This document shows, one piece after another, positions 8,540-17,060 of a stretch of DNA of 64,000 nucleotides. Position numbers and translations under genes: made by a program. The DNA is taken from positions 1,178,001-1,242,000 of the forward strand of contig NZ_CP012160.1 of NCBI RefSeq assembly GCF_001187845.1. Reading direction: 5' to 3'. Below the pieces are notes generated by a model. The model ran no database searches and was not told the DNA's origin. It worked only from the letters and a program-made list of their open reading frames with translations. Source of the stretch: Octadecabacter temperatus (GTDB taxonomy: Bacteria > Pseudomonadota > Alphaproteobacteria > Rhodobacterales > Rhodobacteraceae). Every line of letters begins with the position of its first letter. Positions within the stretch are counted from its first letter, which is position 1.

Positions 8540-9733
8540 ATGGCCGATATGTTATTAGGTGGCATTATTATCAACGAAATTTTCGTTGATCCAAATGGCG
8601 CGCTCAATTTCGACACAGACGGGAATGGTACCGCGAGCGCACTGGATGAGTATGTTGAACTATACAACACATCTGGCAGCGCGATTGATATTTCTGGACT
8701 AGAATTGTGGGATTCTGGGTCCGGACAATGGTTCACGTTTCCTGCGGGCTCGGTATTGGAATCTGGCGGCCGCGCTATGGTTCTCACTGGTGTGCAGTTA
8801 GGTGGTAGTTTGCCGACGGGTGGCCCAGATGATTTGTTCTTTGATGCAGGGCGCGGAACGGCGGTGATCAACAACGGTGGCGATAACGTCACCCTCTATG
8901 ACCCTAACAATGACGAATTCATTCAGGCGACGTTCAATGGCGATCCTTTGGATGACCCAACGACCTACTCAGGGTTTTCCGGTACAGCAACGCAGGTCGG
9001 TGCAGGCGAAGACTTTGGCAATGACACCGACGGTGAATCCTTACAGCGGGATGGTGATGGTCAGGACACTTTCATCAGCGGAACACCGACGCCGGGAACC
9101 ACGAACGTCTGTTTTGCCGATGGAACGCGCCTTGCGACACCCAATGGGGAAATTTCAATTGAAGACCTAAAGATTGGTGATCTTGTGCACACCGCAGATG
9201 ATGGGCCGCAACCTGTTCGCTGGCTTTACAGCTGCACGTGGCAACGCGAAGACGTCAGTCAATCGCTAAACCTTTCAGCTGTCTTAATCCGCGCAGACGC
9301 ACTTGGCGTTGGCTTGCCTAGTTGTGATTTGCGTTTATCCCAACAACATCGTGTCTTGGTGCAGGGGGCCATTGCGCAACGCATGTTTGGCGAAGATGAA
9401 GTCCTAATTCCAGCCAAAGCATTACTAAGTGTGGCGGGCGTATCTCTTGAGGTGCCGGAGGTTTCGGTCACCTATTATCATGTCATGTTAGACGATCATC
9501 ACATCGTTACCGCCAACGCAGTTGCGGCTGAAAGTTTGTTTCTTGGAGAGCAAGCCTTGGCGTCTATCCCTGAACAAGGTCTGAAGGAAATCAGCCTGTT
9601 GTTGGATGTTTCAATCGATGATCTGACGGATGGGAGCGTTGAAGCGTTGCCAGCGCGTGCGTTGGTCGGTGGTCGCCGTGCATCCAGACTGGTCGCCCGT
9701 CATTTACGCAACAACCGTCCGCTTGCGATCTGA
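8540..9733 (+). CDS. Lamin-tail domain / Hint domain protein
   Basis: About 397 aa in two parts. The N-terminal 170 residues resemble a lamin-tail (LTD) beta-sandwich: GGIIINEIFVDPNG, DEYVELYNTSGSAIDISG and DSGSGQWFTFPAGSVL. The C-terminal half is a Hedgehog/intein-type Hint domain: CFADGTRLATPNGEISIEDL, then GDLVHTADDGPQPVRW and the late conserved block YYHVMLDDHHIVTANAV. Cys at the domain junction (TTNVCFADGT) is the expected self-cleavage residue. Such proteins are common in Rhodobacteraceae and probably exported or surface-associated, but no classical signal peptide is visible. Its 3' end overlaps the convergent nuclease gene by 30 bases. Confidence 0.85.
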   Translation: MADMLLGGIIINEIFVDPNGALNFDTDGNGTASALDEYVELYNTSGSAIDISGLELWDSGSGQWFTFPAGSVLESGGRAMVLTGVQLGGSLPTGGPDDLFFDAGRGTAVINNGGDNVTLYDPNNDEFIQATFNGDPLDDPTTYSGFSGTATQVGAGEDFGNDTDGESLQRDGDGQDTFISGTPTPGTTNVCFADGTRLATPNGEISIEDLKIGDLVHTADDGPQPVRWLYSCTWQREDVSQSLNLSAVLIRADALGVGLPSCDLRLSQQHRVLVQGAIAQRMFGEDEVLIPAKALLSVAGVSLEVPEVSVTYYHVMLDDHHIVTANAVAAESLFLGEQALASIPEQGLKEISLLLDVSIDDLTDGSVEALPARALVGGRRASRLVARHLRNNRPLAI

Positions 9734-10420
9734 AATCTGCACCTCTGCTAGTATCGGTAAATGATCTGACGCGTGGCGCCCCGTCACCTTTCGCGGAATA
9801 TCAAGCATGCGCACGTTTAGCCGTTTGCAATGGGCGATCCGATCGAGCGCACCCATGGGCAGGCTCGACGGAAATGTACGCCCCGGGGTCAGGATGGTGT
9901 AGCGTCGTGCAAGGCGACCAAGCCCCACGCGCTGTGACCATTCGTTGAAATCCCCCAAAATGATGGTTGGGCGCGGCGGTAACGCATCGAGTTCCTCACG
10001 GATATGGTCCAGCTGGCTTCGGCGCGAACGGCGCAACAGCCCAAGGTGAACGCCAACAACGCGAAGGTTTGGCAAATCAACAGCAATCGCGCCACGCGGT
10101 TCCAACCCTGGAAGCGGGTACCTGTGAACCTGTTCAGCGGTAATGTTTGGACGTGCCAGCAACGCGATACCGTGCCACCCAAGGCTGGTGTCGTTGTCGG
10201 CCACAGGAAGCGGCCGCAGATCGGTATGGGTTTCGATCAGATTGCGCGGCAGGGCTGATGGGCGCGCACCCATACGAAAGTCCGCCTCTTGCAGGGCAAC
10301 CACATCGGCATCAAGGGCATTCACAGCGTCCAGTACCCGCAACGGATCACGGCGCAGGTCCGTGCCAAGGCCTGCGCGAATGTTATAGCTGGCTATGCGA
10401 AGGGGTGTGTGTTGCTGCAT
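9704..10420 (-). CDS. Endonuclease/exonuclease/phosphatase (EEP) family protein
   Basis: 238 aa from the ATG at 10420. Motifs of the EEP fold: LRIASYNIRAG near the start, DADVVALQEAD (metal-binding Glu), LRVVGVHLGLL, TIILGDFNEW and the catalytic C-terminal GRHASDHLPILAEV. I chose 10420 because the longer open frame upstream runs through the divergent membrane-protein start. The protein has no signal peptide. Substrate (DNA, phosphoester or phospholipid) is not shown. The 3' end overlaps the Hint gene. Confidence 0.85.
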   Translation of the reverse strand: MQQHTPLRIASYNIRAGLGTDLRRDPLRVLDAVNALDADVVALQEADFRMGARPSALPRNLIETHTDLRPLPVADNDTSLGWHGIALLARPNITAEQVHRYPLPGLEPRGAIAVDLPNLRVVGVHLGLLRRSRRSQLDHIREELDALPPRPTIILGDFNEWSQRVGLGRLARRYTILTPGRTFPSSLPMGALDRIAHCKRLNVRMLDIPRKVTGRHASDHLPILAEVQISDRKRTVVA

Positions 10421-10460
10421 ACTACCTATATTGGCATTCAACGTTGCAATCGGAAGACCC

Positions 10461-11090
10461 ATGCAAAAGATATCCAGTCCAATCGTCATTCGCATCATCC
10501 AGACCATTCTAACGCTTGAGATATTATCGGGTGTTGCCACCCAAACTTGGCAGGCGGTTTTCGTGGGTGCGGCGACCTTGGGGCTTACGTTCTTGCCAGA
10601 ACGGTTTGCTGCGTTCTTTGGGATTAGATTGCCACGCTCGGTTCTCACATCGATTGTCGTGTTCATATTCGCGACAATGTTTCTGGGCGAGGTTGGCGAT
10701 TTTTATGAAAAATTCTGGTGGTGGGATGTCGTGTTGCACTTCATGTCCGCGCTCAGCTTTGGCGCGTTTGGGTTCTTGCTGATCTTCATGTTGTTTGAGG
10801 GGGATCGCTACGCCGCACCGCCTTGGGCCTTAGCGACATTAGCGTTTTGCGTTGGCCTGTCGATTGGTAGCTTGTGGGAGGTTTTTGAGTTTTCCATGGA
10901 TCAGCTGTTTGGGATGAACATGCAAAAATCCGGCCTCGTGGATACCATGAAGGACCTGATCGTCGACGCCGCCGGCGCTGCGATTGGCGCATTTTCAGGG
11001 TATCTTTACTTGAAAGGTCGACAGTTCGGCGGGCTTGGAAAGGTTCTGGAACAGTTTGTAGACGCCAATAAGCGTTGGTACGGGAAGTAG
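10461..11090 (+). CDS. DUF2238-like integral membrane protein
   Basis: 209 aa with about five to six hydrophobic helices. The segments GDFYEKFWWWDVVLHFMSA and GSLWEVFEFSMDQLFGMNMQ resemble the DUF2238/YjdF family, which has conserved acidic and histidine residues inside the membrane region. ATG 10461 has GGAAG upstream; the longer frame would overlap the divergent EEP gene. Function unknown. About 40 bases separate it from the divergent EEP gene, so they share an upstream region. Confidence 0.75.
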   Translation: MQKISSPIVIRIIQTILTLEILSGVATQTWQAVFVGAATLGLTFLPERFAAFFGIRLPRSVLTSIVVFIFATMFLGEVGDFYEKFWWWDVVLHFMSALSFGAFGFLLIFMLFEGDRYAAPPWALATLAFCVGLSIGSLWEVFEFSMDQLFGMNMQKSGLVDTMKDLIVDAAGAAIGAFSGYLYLKGRQFGGLGKVLEQFVDANKRWYGK

Positions 11091-11189
11091 CGAAAGTTGG
11101 TCTCGCAGGTGCGGCGACCTGCACTGGTGACATCCATGCAAAATATCGTATGCATGTTCTTGAATGTAATTGCCAGAAGGGCGCGCCCA

Positions 11190-12134
11190 ATGATCCGCAC
11201 CAGTATTTTATGCATGACGGCAGCAACGCCGCTGTTGGCGAATGAGGACATTGCCGATCAGTATCCACAGTCCGTTCTGTACGAAGCGCCAGTTCAGGTC
11301 ATCAAGAACGTGTGGTCCGCAATCGGCGCGACGGCACCGCCAACGTATGAAAACGCTGGGCACAACAACAACCTGTCTTTCATTGTGACGGGCGACGGCG
11401 TGATCGTGGTGAATGCTGGGGCCAACTACGCGTTGTCCGCTGCAATGCATGACGAAATTCGCGCCGTGACGGATCAACCCGTGAAATTGGTCATCAACGA
11501 GAACGGGCAGGGCCACGCGATGCTGGGCAACAACTACTGGGTCGAACAGGGGGTTGATATCCTCGCCCACGTCGATGCCGCCGCCGCGTTTGAGGATCGG
11601 GCTGCGCAAAGTTACGAAGGGATGGTTCGGTATGCTCGTGAAAACTCTGAAGGCACAGTTGCTCACGGGCCAACCATTACGTTTGAAGGCGAATACATCA
11701 TTGAGATGGGCGATATGCGGATTGAGGTTTTGGACCTTGGCCCCGCGCACAGCCCCGGTGATGTTTCGGTCTGGCTACCTGAACAGAAGATGTTGATTGC
11801 GGGCGATGCAGCATTTCACGAACGTATGCCCCCAATTTTCGGGGACACTTGTACGCGCTGTTGGTTGGAGACATGGGAAACCGCCGTCGAACCGCTCGGC
11901 GCGCTTTACGTAATCCCAGGGCACGGCCACCCAACGAACATGGACGTGGTGCGCGCAGGGACCCATGGCTACGTCAGCTACCTGCGCGAAAAGATTGGCG
12001 AGCACATCGAGGAAGGCGGCGATCTGGCTGGGGCTTACTACGTTGATCAGTCTCCCTACAAACATTTAGACACGTTTGAGGAACTGGCCACTAGAAACGC
12101 AGGCGTGGTCTATTCCGAGATGGAGTGGGAATAA
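11190..12134 (+). CDS. MBL-fold metallohydrolase-like protein with altered metal motif
   Basis: About 314 aa, exported: the N-terminus MIRTSILCMTAATPLLANED is a short signal peptide. ATG 11190 has AGAAGG nine bases upstream. The fold is that of metallo-beta-lactamases: NNNLSFIVTGDGVIVVNAG, LGPAHSPGDVSVWLPEQKM, AGDAAFHERMPPI and the late histidine block PGHGHPT. The usual HxHxDH zinc motif is replaced by NENGQGHAM, which keeps only the last histidine. This resembles SoxH-like/quinoprotein-associated subfamilies from memory. It may bind one metal or another substrate class. Confidence 0.8.
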   Translation: MIRTSILCMTAATPLLANEDIADQYPQSVLYEAPVQVIKNVWSAIGATAPPTYENAGHNNNLSFIVTGDGVIVVNAGANYALSAAMHDEIRAVTDQPVKLVINENGQGHAMLGNNYWVEQGVDILAHVDAAAAFEDRAAQSYEGMVRYARENSEGTVAHGPTITFEGEYIIEMGDMRIEVLDLGPAHSPGDVSVWLPEQKMLIAGDAAFHERMPPIFGDTCTRCWLETWETAVEPLGALYVIPGHGHPTNMDVVRAGTHGYVSYLREKIGEHIEEGGDLAGAYYVDQSPYKHLDTFEELATRNAGVVYSEMEWE

Positions 12135-12169
12135 GCGACGCTTTCGTCCCATTAGAATAAGCCGAAACG

Positions 12170-12199
12170 TAAAAGGGCCGCCCGTAACTGGGCGGCCCT
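12170..12199 (-). terminator. Rho-independent terminator of the TRAP operon
   Basis: A perfect 10-base stem (AGGGCCGCCC/GGGCGGCCCT, 12174-12199, loop of six) is followed on the minus strand by TTTTACG. It sits just past the stop of the dctP-type gene at 12222. Confidence 0.85.
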
Positions 12200-12221
12200 C
12201 ACTGTGTTTAGAAACAACAGA

Positions 12222-13283
12222 TTAGTTTAGGTCAGCGTCGTAGCTTGCTGCGAGGTCGGCTTCGACTTCGTCCACGGCCGCGATCAATGCGTCGAGGATT
12301 TGGTCTGCACCATCCACGTTGCCGCGGAACCAAGCTTGAACTGGCTCAGCCGCTTCAGCGAACATTGCTTTCTCTTCAGGTGTTGGAACGTAGAGGTTAC
12401 CGCCACCCGCAACGAAGTCTGCGTAGGCTTGGATAGAGTTACGCTTAGGTGACGCGAAAGTCGCCTGTTGCAGCGCGTAGAAGCCGTCCACGATTACGCG
12501 GCGCTGTGCTTCGTCCATGCCAGTGAAACGTTCGTTGTTCATCCACCAGAGCGCACCCATATAAGCGTGGCCGTCAAGCGTGACGTACTGCAGGCCTGCA
12601 TCAGGGAACTTCATGCCCATGATGTCTGTGATGCCGTTCTTGGACCCTTCAACAACGCCCGTTTGGAACGATGTGAACAGCTCAGGCCATGGGATCGGTG
12701 TCGGGGATGCACCCAAAGCGCGCACGAGTTCCTGCGGCAGGTCGGCCACAACCGTACGGATCTTCAGGCCTTCCATGTCGGCAGGTGTCTGAACAGGGCG
12801 AACAGTGTTCGCAAAGTTACGCCAGCCGCCGGTGTTACCGATCGTCATCAGACGGATCGTGTCCTCAGATGTTTCCAGCGCCATGTCACGCATTGTGCGC
12901 ACGAAATCGCCTTGAAGCACGGATTCAGCAACGCGGTCATCAGACATCAGGTACGGCAGGTCGAGGACTTGCACGTACGGGAAGATACCCGCAGCGCCAC
13001 CAGATGTGGACACGTAGATGTCGATGGAGCCTTCAGAAACGCCTTCAAGACATTCCGCACCAGTCGCACAGATTTGTGTGCCCATGAAGATTTCCACGGC
13101 AATTGCGCCGTTGGATGCAGATTCAACGTAGTTTTTGAACACGATCAGACCGTCATAGTCTTCATCGTTTTCGTTGGAGTTCGCCGTGGCACGCAGAGTG
13201 ACAGCGTGGCCATCAGCGTAAACTGGTACTGCGGCCATTGTGTAGGCTGCGATCATGCCAGCCGTTGCGAGATACTTCATCAT
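12222..13283 (-). CDS. dctP: TRAP transporter substrate-binding protein (DctP family)
   Basis: 353-aa periplasmic solute-binding protein with a signal peptide (YLATAGMIAAYTMAAVPVYA, then DGHAVTLRATANS). Family landmarks are EGVSEGSIDIYVSTSGGAAG, the PADMEGLKIRT segment with the arginine that salt-bridges a carboxylate ligand, and PIPWPELFTSFQTGVVEGSKN. GGAGGA lies eight bases before the ATG. It is first of the TRAP genes, 37 bases upstream of the large permease. Ligand unknown; a carboxylate or sulfonate is likely for this family. Confidence 0.92.
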   Translation of the reverse strand: MMKYLATAGMIAAYTMAAVPVYADGHAVTLRATANSNENDEDYDGLIVFKNYVESASNGAIAVEIFMGTQICATGAECLEGVSEGSIDIYVSTSGGAAGIFPYVQVLDLPYLMSDDRVAESVLQGDFVRTMRDMALETSEDTIRLMTIGNTGGWRNFANTVRPVQTPADMEGLKIRTVVADLPQELVRALGASPTPIPWPELFTSFQTGVVEGSKNGITDIMGMKFPDAGLQYVTLDGHAYMGALWWMNNERFTGMDEAQRRVIVDGFYALQQATFASPKRNSIQAYADFVAGGGNLYVPTPEEKAMFAEAAEPVQAWFRGNVDGADQILDALIAAVDEVEADLAASYDADLN

Positions 13284-13321
13284 TTTAATAATCCTCCCAG
13301 ATTTTTGATGTTGGATTAGGG

Positions 13322-14869
13322 TTAGTTTGCGGGTGGTCCAGGGCTAATGCAAGCCATGTAACCACTGTCAGGCGCACATCCGAGGAAGTCCGCGAGATAG
13401 GGAACCGTCATTGAAATTTGTGGGAAGAAGGTGATCAAAAAGATCACCGCGACTTCCACGGCAAGGAACGGCAGGATAGCCTTCGCGATGGTTTCCACCT
13501 TTTCGCGAGAGACCGTTGAAGCCACGAATAGAACAAGTCCCATTGGCGGCGTTGCCAGGCCTACCGTGAGGTTGACGCTCATGATGATGGCGAAGTGGAC
13601 AGGGTGTACGCCGATATCAACAAAGATTGGTCCGAGGATGGGTCCAAGGATGATGATCGCGGGTCCTGCGTCCAAGAACATGCCGACGATGAACAACAGG
13701 ATGTTGATCAGGAACAACAGGATCAGCGGGTTTTCAGACAACCCAAGAATCAGGTCTGCCAATGTCGTTGCCGCACCGGATGTCGCGACAATGGTTTTGA
13801 ACGCAACGGCTGCGCCCACAAGCAACAGCACCGATGCCGACGCAAGCGCCGAGCGTTGCAACACGTCAAAGAAGTCCGCCCATGTGAGGGATTTAAGCAC
13901 GAACACGGACACCAGAAGGGCGTAGGCCACCGCGATTGTCGAGGCTTCCGTCGGGGTCATGACGCCGATCAGAATACCACCGAGGATGATGATCGGTGTT
14001 TGCAGCGGAACGACGCCCTTTTTGCACACGGTGCGGAAGTCAGCACTGACTTGGCCACGCAACGCGACCAGCAGGACGTGCGCCAAGATCAGTAAGATCA
14101 GCAGCGTTCCCCAAAGCATGAAACCTTCTGGGCGCGTGTAACCGCTGAAGGATTGCACGCCACGATAAACGGCCCAAAGCAGGCCCATAAGGTTGATGCG
14201 TGCGAGGACAAAGGACAGCCAGAATTCAATCGGGGCGATGGTCTGGTTTTTGGTGACGATGCGTTCCGCTTTCGGCAGGTCGTATCGATCCGCCATGAGG
14301 CGCACCATAACCATCAGGCCAACACCCACGAGAACACCGGGTACGATACCTGCAAGGAACAACGCCGCGACGCTTTCCCCCATGACATAAGCGTAGATAA
14401 TCATGATGCCGGAGGGCGGGATGATCGGGCCAATGACGGAAGATGCTGCCGTAATGGCAGCAGCGAATTTGCGGGTGTAGCCGTTCTTTTCCATCGCAGG
14501 GATCAAGGTGGAGCCAAGGGCAGATGTGTCTGCCACAGCGGACCCGGACAGGCCTGCGAATAGAATGGAGCTGAGGATGTTCACCTGCGCAAGTCCGCCG
14601 CGCAGATGGCCCATGAATGCCTGTGAAAACTCAACAAGACGCGTGGTGATGCCACCACGGTTCATCACTTCACCAGCAAGCATGAAGAACGGCAAAGCCA
14701 TCAGCGGGAAACTGTCGATCCCCGTGTAAACATTGCGATAAAGGATCGCGAGATCCTTTTCGTTACCGGTTACCCACGTCATGAAACCCGGGGCGAACAG
14801 AAGCGCAAAAACGACCGGTGTGCCGATCATCAAGATCACGAGGAAGAGGGGAAGGAACCAAATCAGCAT
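13322..14869 (-). CDS. dctM: TRAP transporter large permease (DctM family)
   Basis: 515 aa, about 12-13 membrane helices. Conserved segments: SFPLMALPFFMLAGEVMNRGG, FAGLSGSAVADTSALGSTLIPAM and IIPPSGIMIIYAYVMGES, and in the second half MFLDAGPAIIILGPILGPI and GLATPPMGLVLF. It forms the sodium-driven channel with the small permease encoded just before it (start and stop share one base). The gene order on this strand is DctQ, DctM, DctP. Confidence 0.95.
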   Translation of the reverse strand: MLIWFLPLFLVILMIGTPVVFALLFAPGFMTWVTGNEKDLAILYRNVYTGIDSFPLMALPFFMLAGEVMNRGGITTRLVEFSQAFMGHLRGGLAQVNILSSILFAGLSGSAVADTSALGSTLIPAMEKNGYTRKFAAAITAASSVIGPIIPPSGIMIIYAYVMGESVAALFLAGIVPGVLVGVGLMVMVRLMADRYDLPKAERIVTKNQTIAPIEFWLSFVLARINLMGLLWAVYRGVQSFSGYTRPEGFMLWGTLLILLILAHVLLVALRGQVSADFRTVCKKGVVPLQTPIIILGGILIGVMTPTEASTIAVAYALLVSVFVLKSLTWADFFDVLQRSALASASVLLLVGAAVAFKTIVATSGAATTLADLILGLSENPLILLFLINILLFIVGMFLDAGPAIIILGPILGPIFVDIGVHPVHFAIIMSVNLTVGLATPPMGLVLFVASTVSREKVETIAKAILPFLAVEVAVIFLITFFPQISMTVPYLADFLGCAPDSGYMACISPGPPAN

Positions 14870-15624
14870 CAGGAAGCACTCGCCATGTCTTCGTCGCCAA
14901 GGGGGGCGAGGCCGGTGTCTTTACCGAACAGTTTCAGGATTTGACGAAGGATCAACTCAACACACGCCAAGATGAGGAGGTTGATCCCGATCCACAGGGC
15001 AATGTATTGATAATAGTTGCTAAACTTAGCGCGGCACTTGCCGATTTCGATCCCGAAGGGCCAGCGCAGCGTTGACGAACAGCCGCGACCAGACAGCGTG
15101 TCGACGTGGTTGTTTAGCCCTTTGTCCCACATCACAAGCAGCACTGCTAAAGACATGCCAAACAAGATAAGCGTCAAAACCGCAGAAAGGCGCGGCGCGA
15201 GGGCGCGTTCCAACATATCAATGGCGACAAAACCACCATGACGGTAGGCGACTGGCGCCATAAGGCCTGTCATCCAGAGCATACCGAAACGGGCAGCTTC
15301 TTCGGTCCAGTTGGGGGCATCGTTTAGGGCGTAGCGCATGAAGACTTGGAGCAGAATGAAGCAAACCATGAGGATAAGCGCGCCAATTGAAATGGCTTTG
15401 CAGGCCTTATGAAGGCGTTCATTAATTGCCGCATGGGCTTGGACCGCCGGAACAGGGCGGATCAAACAAGCAATCCAAAGGATCGCGAGCATGAGACCGA
15501 CAAAGGCCATATCACCCATGCCGATGGCATCAGCCAAAGCTTCGCGGCGGTCCTCAAAGGCACCGATGAACAAGATCACCACATATGCGGCGGCGACCAG
15601 TCCGATTGCAAGACGTCCTCCCAA
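14869..15624 (-). CDS. dctQ: TRAP transporter small permease (DctQ family)
   Basis: 251 aa, larger than the usual 160-200 aa because an extra pair of helices precedes the DctQ core. The core contains FMRYALNDAPNWTEEAARFGMLWMTGL followed by HGGFVAIDML, the standard DctQ signature. I accept TTG 15624 as start because GGGAGGG lies about ten bases upstream and the ATG at 15650 is out of frame. The stop overlaps the DctM start by one base. Confidence 0.88.
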   Translation of the reverse strand: MGGRLAIGLVAAAYVVILFIGAFEDRREALADAIGMGDMAFVGLMLAILWIACLIRPVPAVQAHAAINERLHKACKAISIGALILMVCFILLQVFMRYALNDAPNWTEEAARFGMLWMTGLMAPVAYRHGGFVAIDMLERALAPRLSAVLTLILFGMSLAVLLVMWDKGLNNHVDTLSGRGCSSTLRWPFGIEIGKCRAKFSNYYQYIALWIGINLLILACVELILRQILKLFGKDTGLAPLGDEDMASAS

Positions 15625-15688
15625 CGGCTTACCCTCCCTAGCTTGCTCATTTTGAGCTGTTATCAGGGTCTTACGCCCTGTTTCTAAT

Positions 15689-16174
15689 TCAACCTTTTAG
15701 CGAAACGAACTTTCCGGATTGGAACAATAGCGGTAGGCCGTCCCGTGATTGCGCGCGTGTGACCTGACCAATGATGATCGTGTGATCGCCCGCGTCATGT
15801 TCGGCGTGAAGTGAACATTCGAACCGTGCAAGGCATCCCTCAATGAGGGGTACGTTGTTTTCATTCATAGACACATCAAACCCGTCAAAAGCAGATTTGT
15901 TTTTGGTGAACCCGTCGCAAAGCTGTTTCTGATGGGCGTCCAAAACGTGGATCGCAAAGTGCTTTGCACCTGTGAAGTAATTGAAACGCTTGGATGATTT
16001 CGCGGGGGACCACAGCACCAATGGTGGGTCAAGCGACACCGAGGCAAAGCTATTTGCGGTGATCCCGATTGGGCCATCGGCTGACGGAACCGTCACCACA
16101 GTAACCCCAGTGGCATAAGCGCCAAGGGCGTCGCGAAACGCGCGTGCATCTTGCGTGGGGTCAAAGGCGTTCAC
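15689..16174 (-). CDS. Flavin reductase family protein
   Basis: About 161 aa of the flavin reductase-like FMN-binding split-barrel family: FRDALGAYATGVTVVTV at the N-terminus, then GITANSFASVSLDPPLVLWSP and FAIHVLDAHQKQLCD. It would supply reduced FMN to the LLM monooxygenase two genes upstream on the same strand. GTG 16174 is preferred over TTG 16183 because GAGG lies nine bases before GTG but touches TTG. The gene begins next to the aldo/keto reductase stop. Confidence 0.88.
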   Translation of the reverse strand: MNAFDPTQDARAFRDALGAYATGVTVVTVPSADGPIGITANSFASVSLDPPLVLWSPAKSSKRFNYFTGAKHFAIHVLDAHQKQLCDGFTKNKSAFDGFDVSMNENNVPLIEGCLARFECSLHAEHDAGDHTIIIGQVTRAQSRDGLPLLFQSGKFVSLKG

Positions 16175-16175
16175 G

Positions 16176-17060
16176 TCAAGCAACCTCGTGTCCTAGCGCG
16201 GCTTCATAGAGTTTGAACCAAGTCTCGCGATCCATTTCTACCTTAAGTGCGTCAGAGAAGCCTTTGATACGGCTTATGTTATTTGTTCCCATAACAGGAA
16301 GGATTTTTGCAGGGTGCGCCAAAAGCCAAGCGACGGCAACTGCGCTGCGATCCACTGAGTTTTCAGCGGCAACAGTATCCATTGCACGGCCAAGGTCCGT
16401 GTCGGCAGTCATCAACGCACCGCCACCCAGCGGGGACCATGCCATCGGAGCAACGCCGCGTTCTTGCAGGAATGCAAGGTCGCCGTTGGTCAGCGCGTCA
16501 TGTGCAGACAGGGAAACTTCGATCTGGTTGGTGACCAATTTGGACTTCATCGCAGATTGCAGCAGCGTCCAGTCGTGCAGCTTGAAGTTGGAAACACCCA
16601 CGGAACGCACTTTGCCAGAGGCAACGACTTCGTCCAGTGCCGCACCCGTTTCGTGGTGGTCCATCAGTGGGTCAGGGCGGTGGATCAGCAGAACGTCGAT
16701 CTTGTCGATCCCCATAAAACGCAAGGAATGTTCGACGGAATTCAAGATATGCTCACGGCTGGTATCGTAAAACTTGCCAGAGACATGACCGTAACGACCC
16801 GCAGGGATCAGGATATCGCATTTGGTGACGACTTCGATCTGGTCTTTGATGGATTGGGTCAGGCCCGCACCCATAATTTCCTCGGCCATGTAGCCGCCAT
16901 AGATGTCAGCTTGGTCCATGGTTGTTATGCCTTGCTCAAGGCAGGCTTCGATCTTGGCTTGGACGGCTTTGGGGGACGTGTCATCCACGTCTCCAAGGCG
17001 CCACATACCGTACACGATGCGCGAAAGAGAAAGGTCAGGCGTGAGATTAATGCGTTCCAT
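16176..17060 (-). CDS. Aldo/keto reductase (YdhF-like)
   Basis: 294-aa NADPH-dependent (beta/alpha)8-barrel oxidoreductase. Catalytic landmarks: Asp and Tyr in TTMDQADIYGGYMAE, the lysine region VTKCDI, HRPDPLMDHHETG and the cofactor-binding SNFKLHDW and MGTNNISRIK. It starts exactly where the LLM monooxygenase stops (shared base at 17060), so it belongs to the same operon. Probably reduces or oxidises an aldehyde or ketone made by the monooxygenase; the substrate is not shown. Confidence 0.9.
   Translation of the reverse strand: MERINLTPDLSLSRIVYGMWRLGDVDDTSPKAVQAKIEACLEQGITTMDQADIYGGYMAEEIMGAGLTQSIKDQIEVVTKCDILIPAGRYGHVSGKFYDTSREHILNSVEHSLRFMGIDKIDVLLIHRPDPLMDHHETGAALDEVVASGKVRSVGVSNFKLHDWTLLQSAMKSKLVTNQIEVSLSAHDALTNGDLAFLQERGVAPMAWSPLGGGALMTADTDLGRAMDTVAAENSVDRSAVAVAWLLAHPAKILPVMGTNNISRIKGFSDALKVEMDRETWFKLYEAALGHEVA

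Noticed and set aside
12468..13319. Plus-strand 283-aa frame
   Set aside because: Antisense to the TRAP binding protein gene, which has a signal peptide, family motifs and a terminator.
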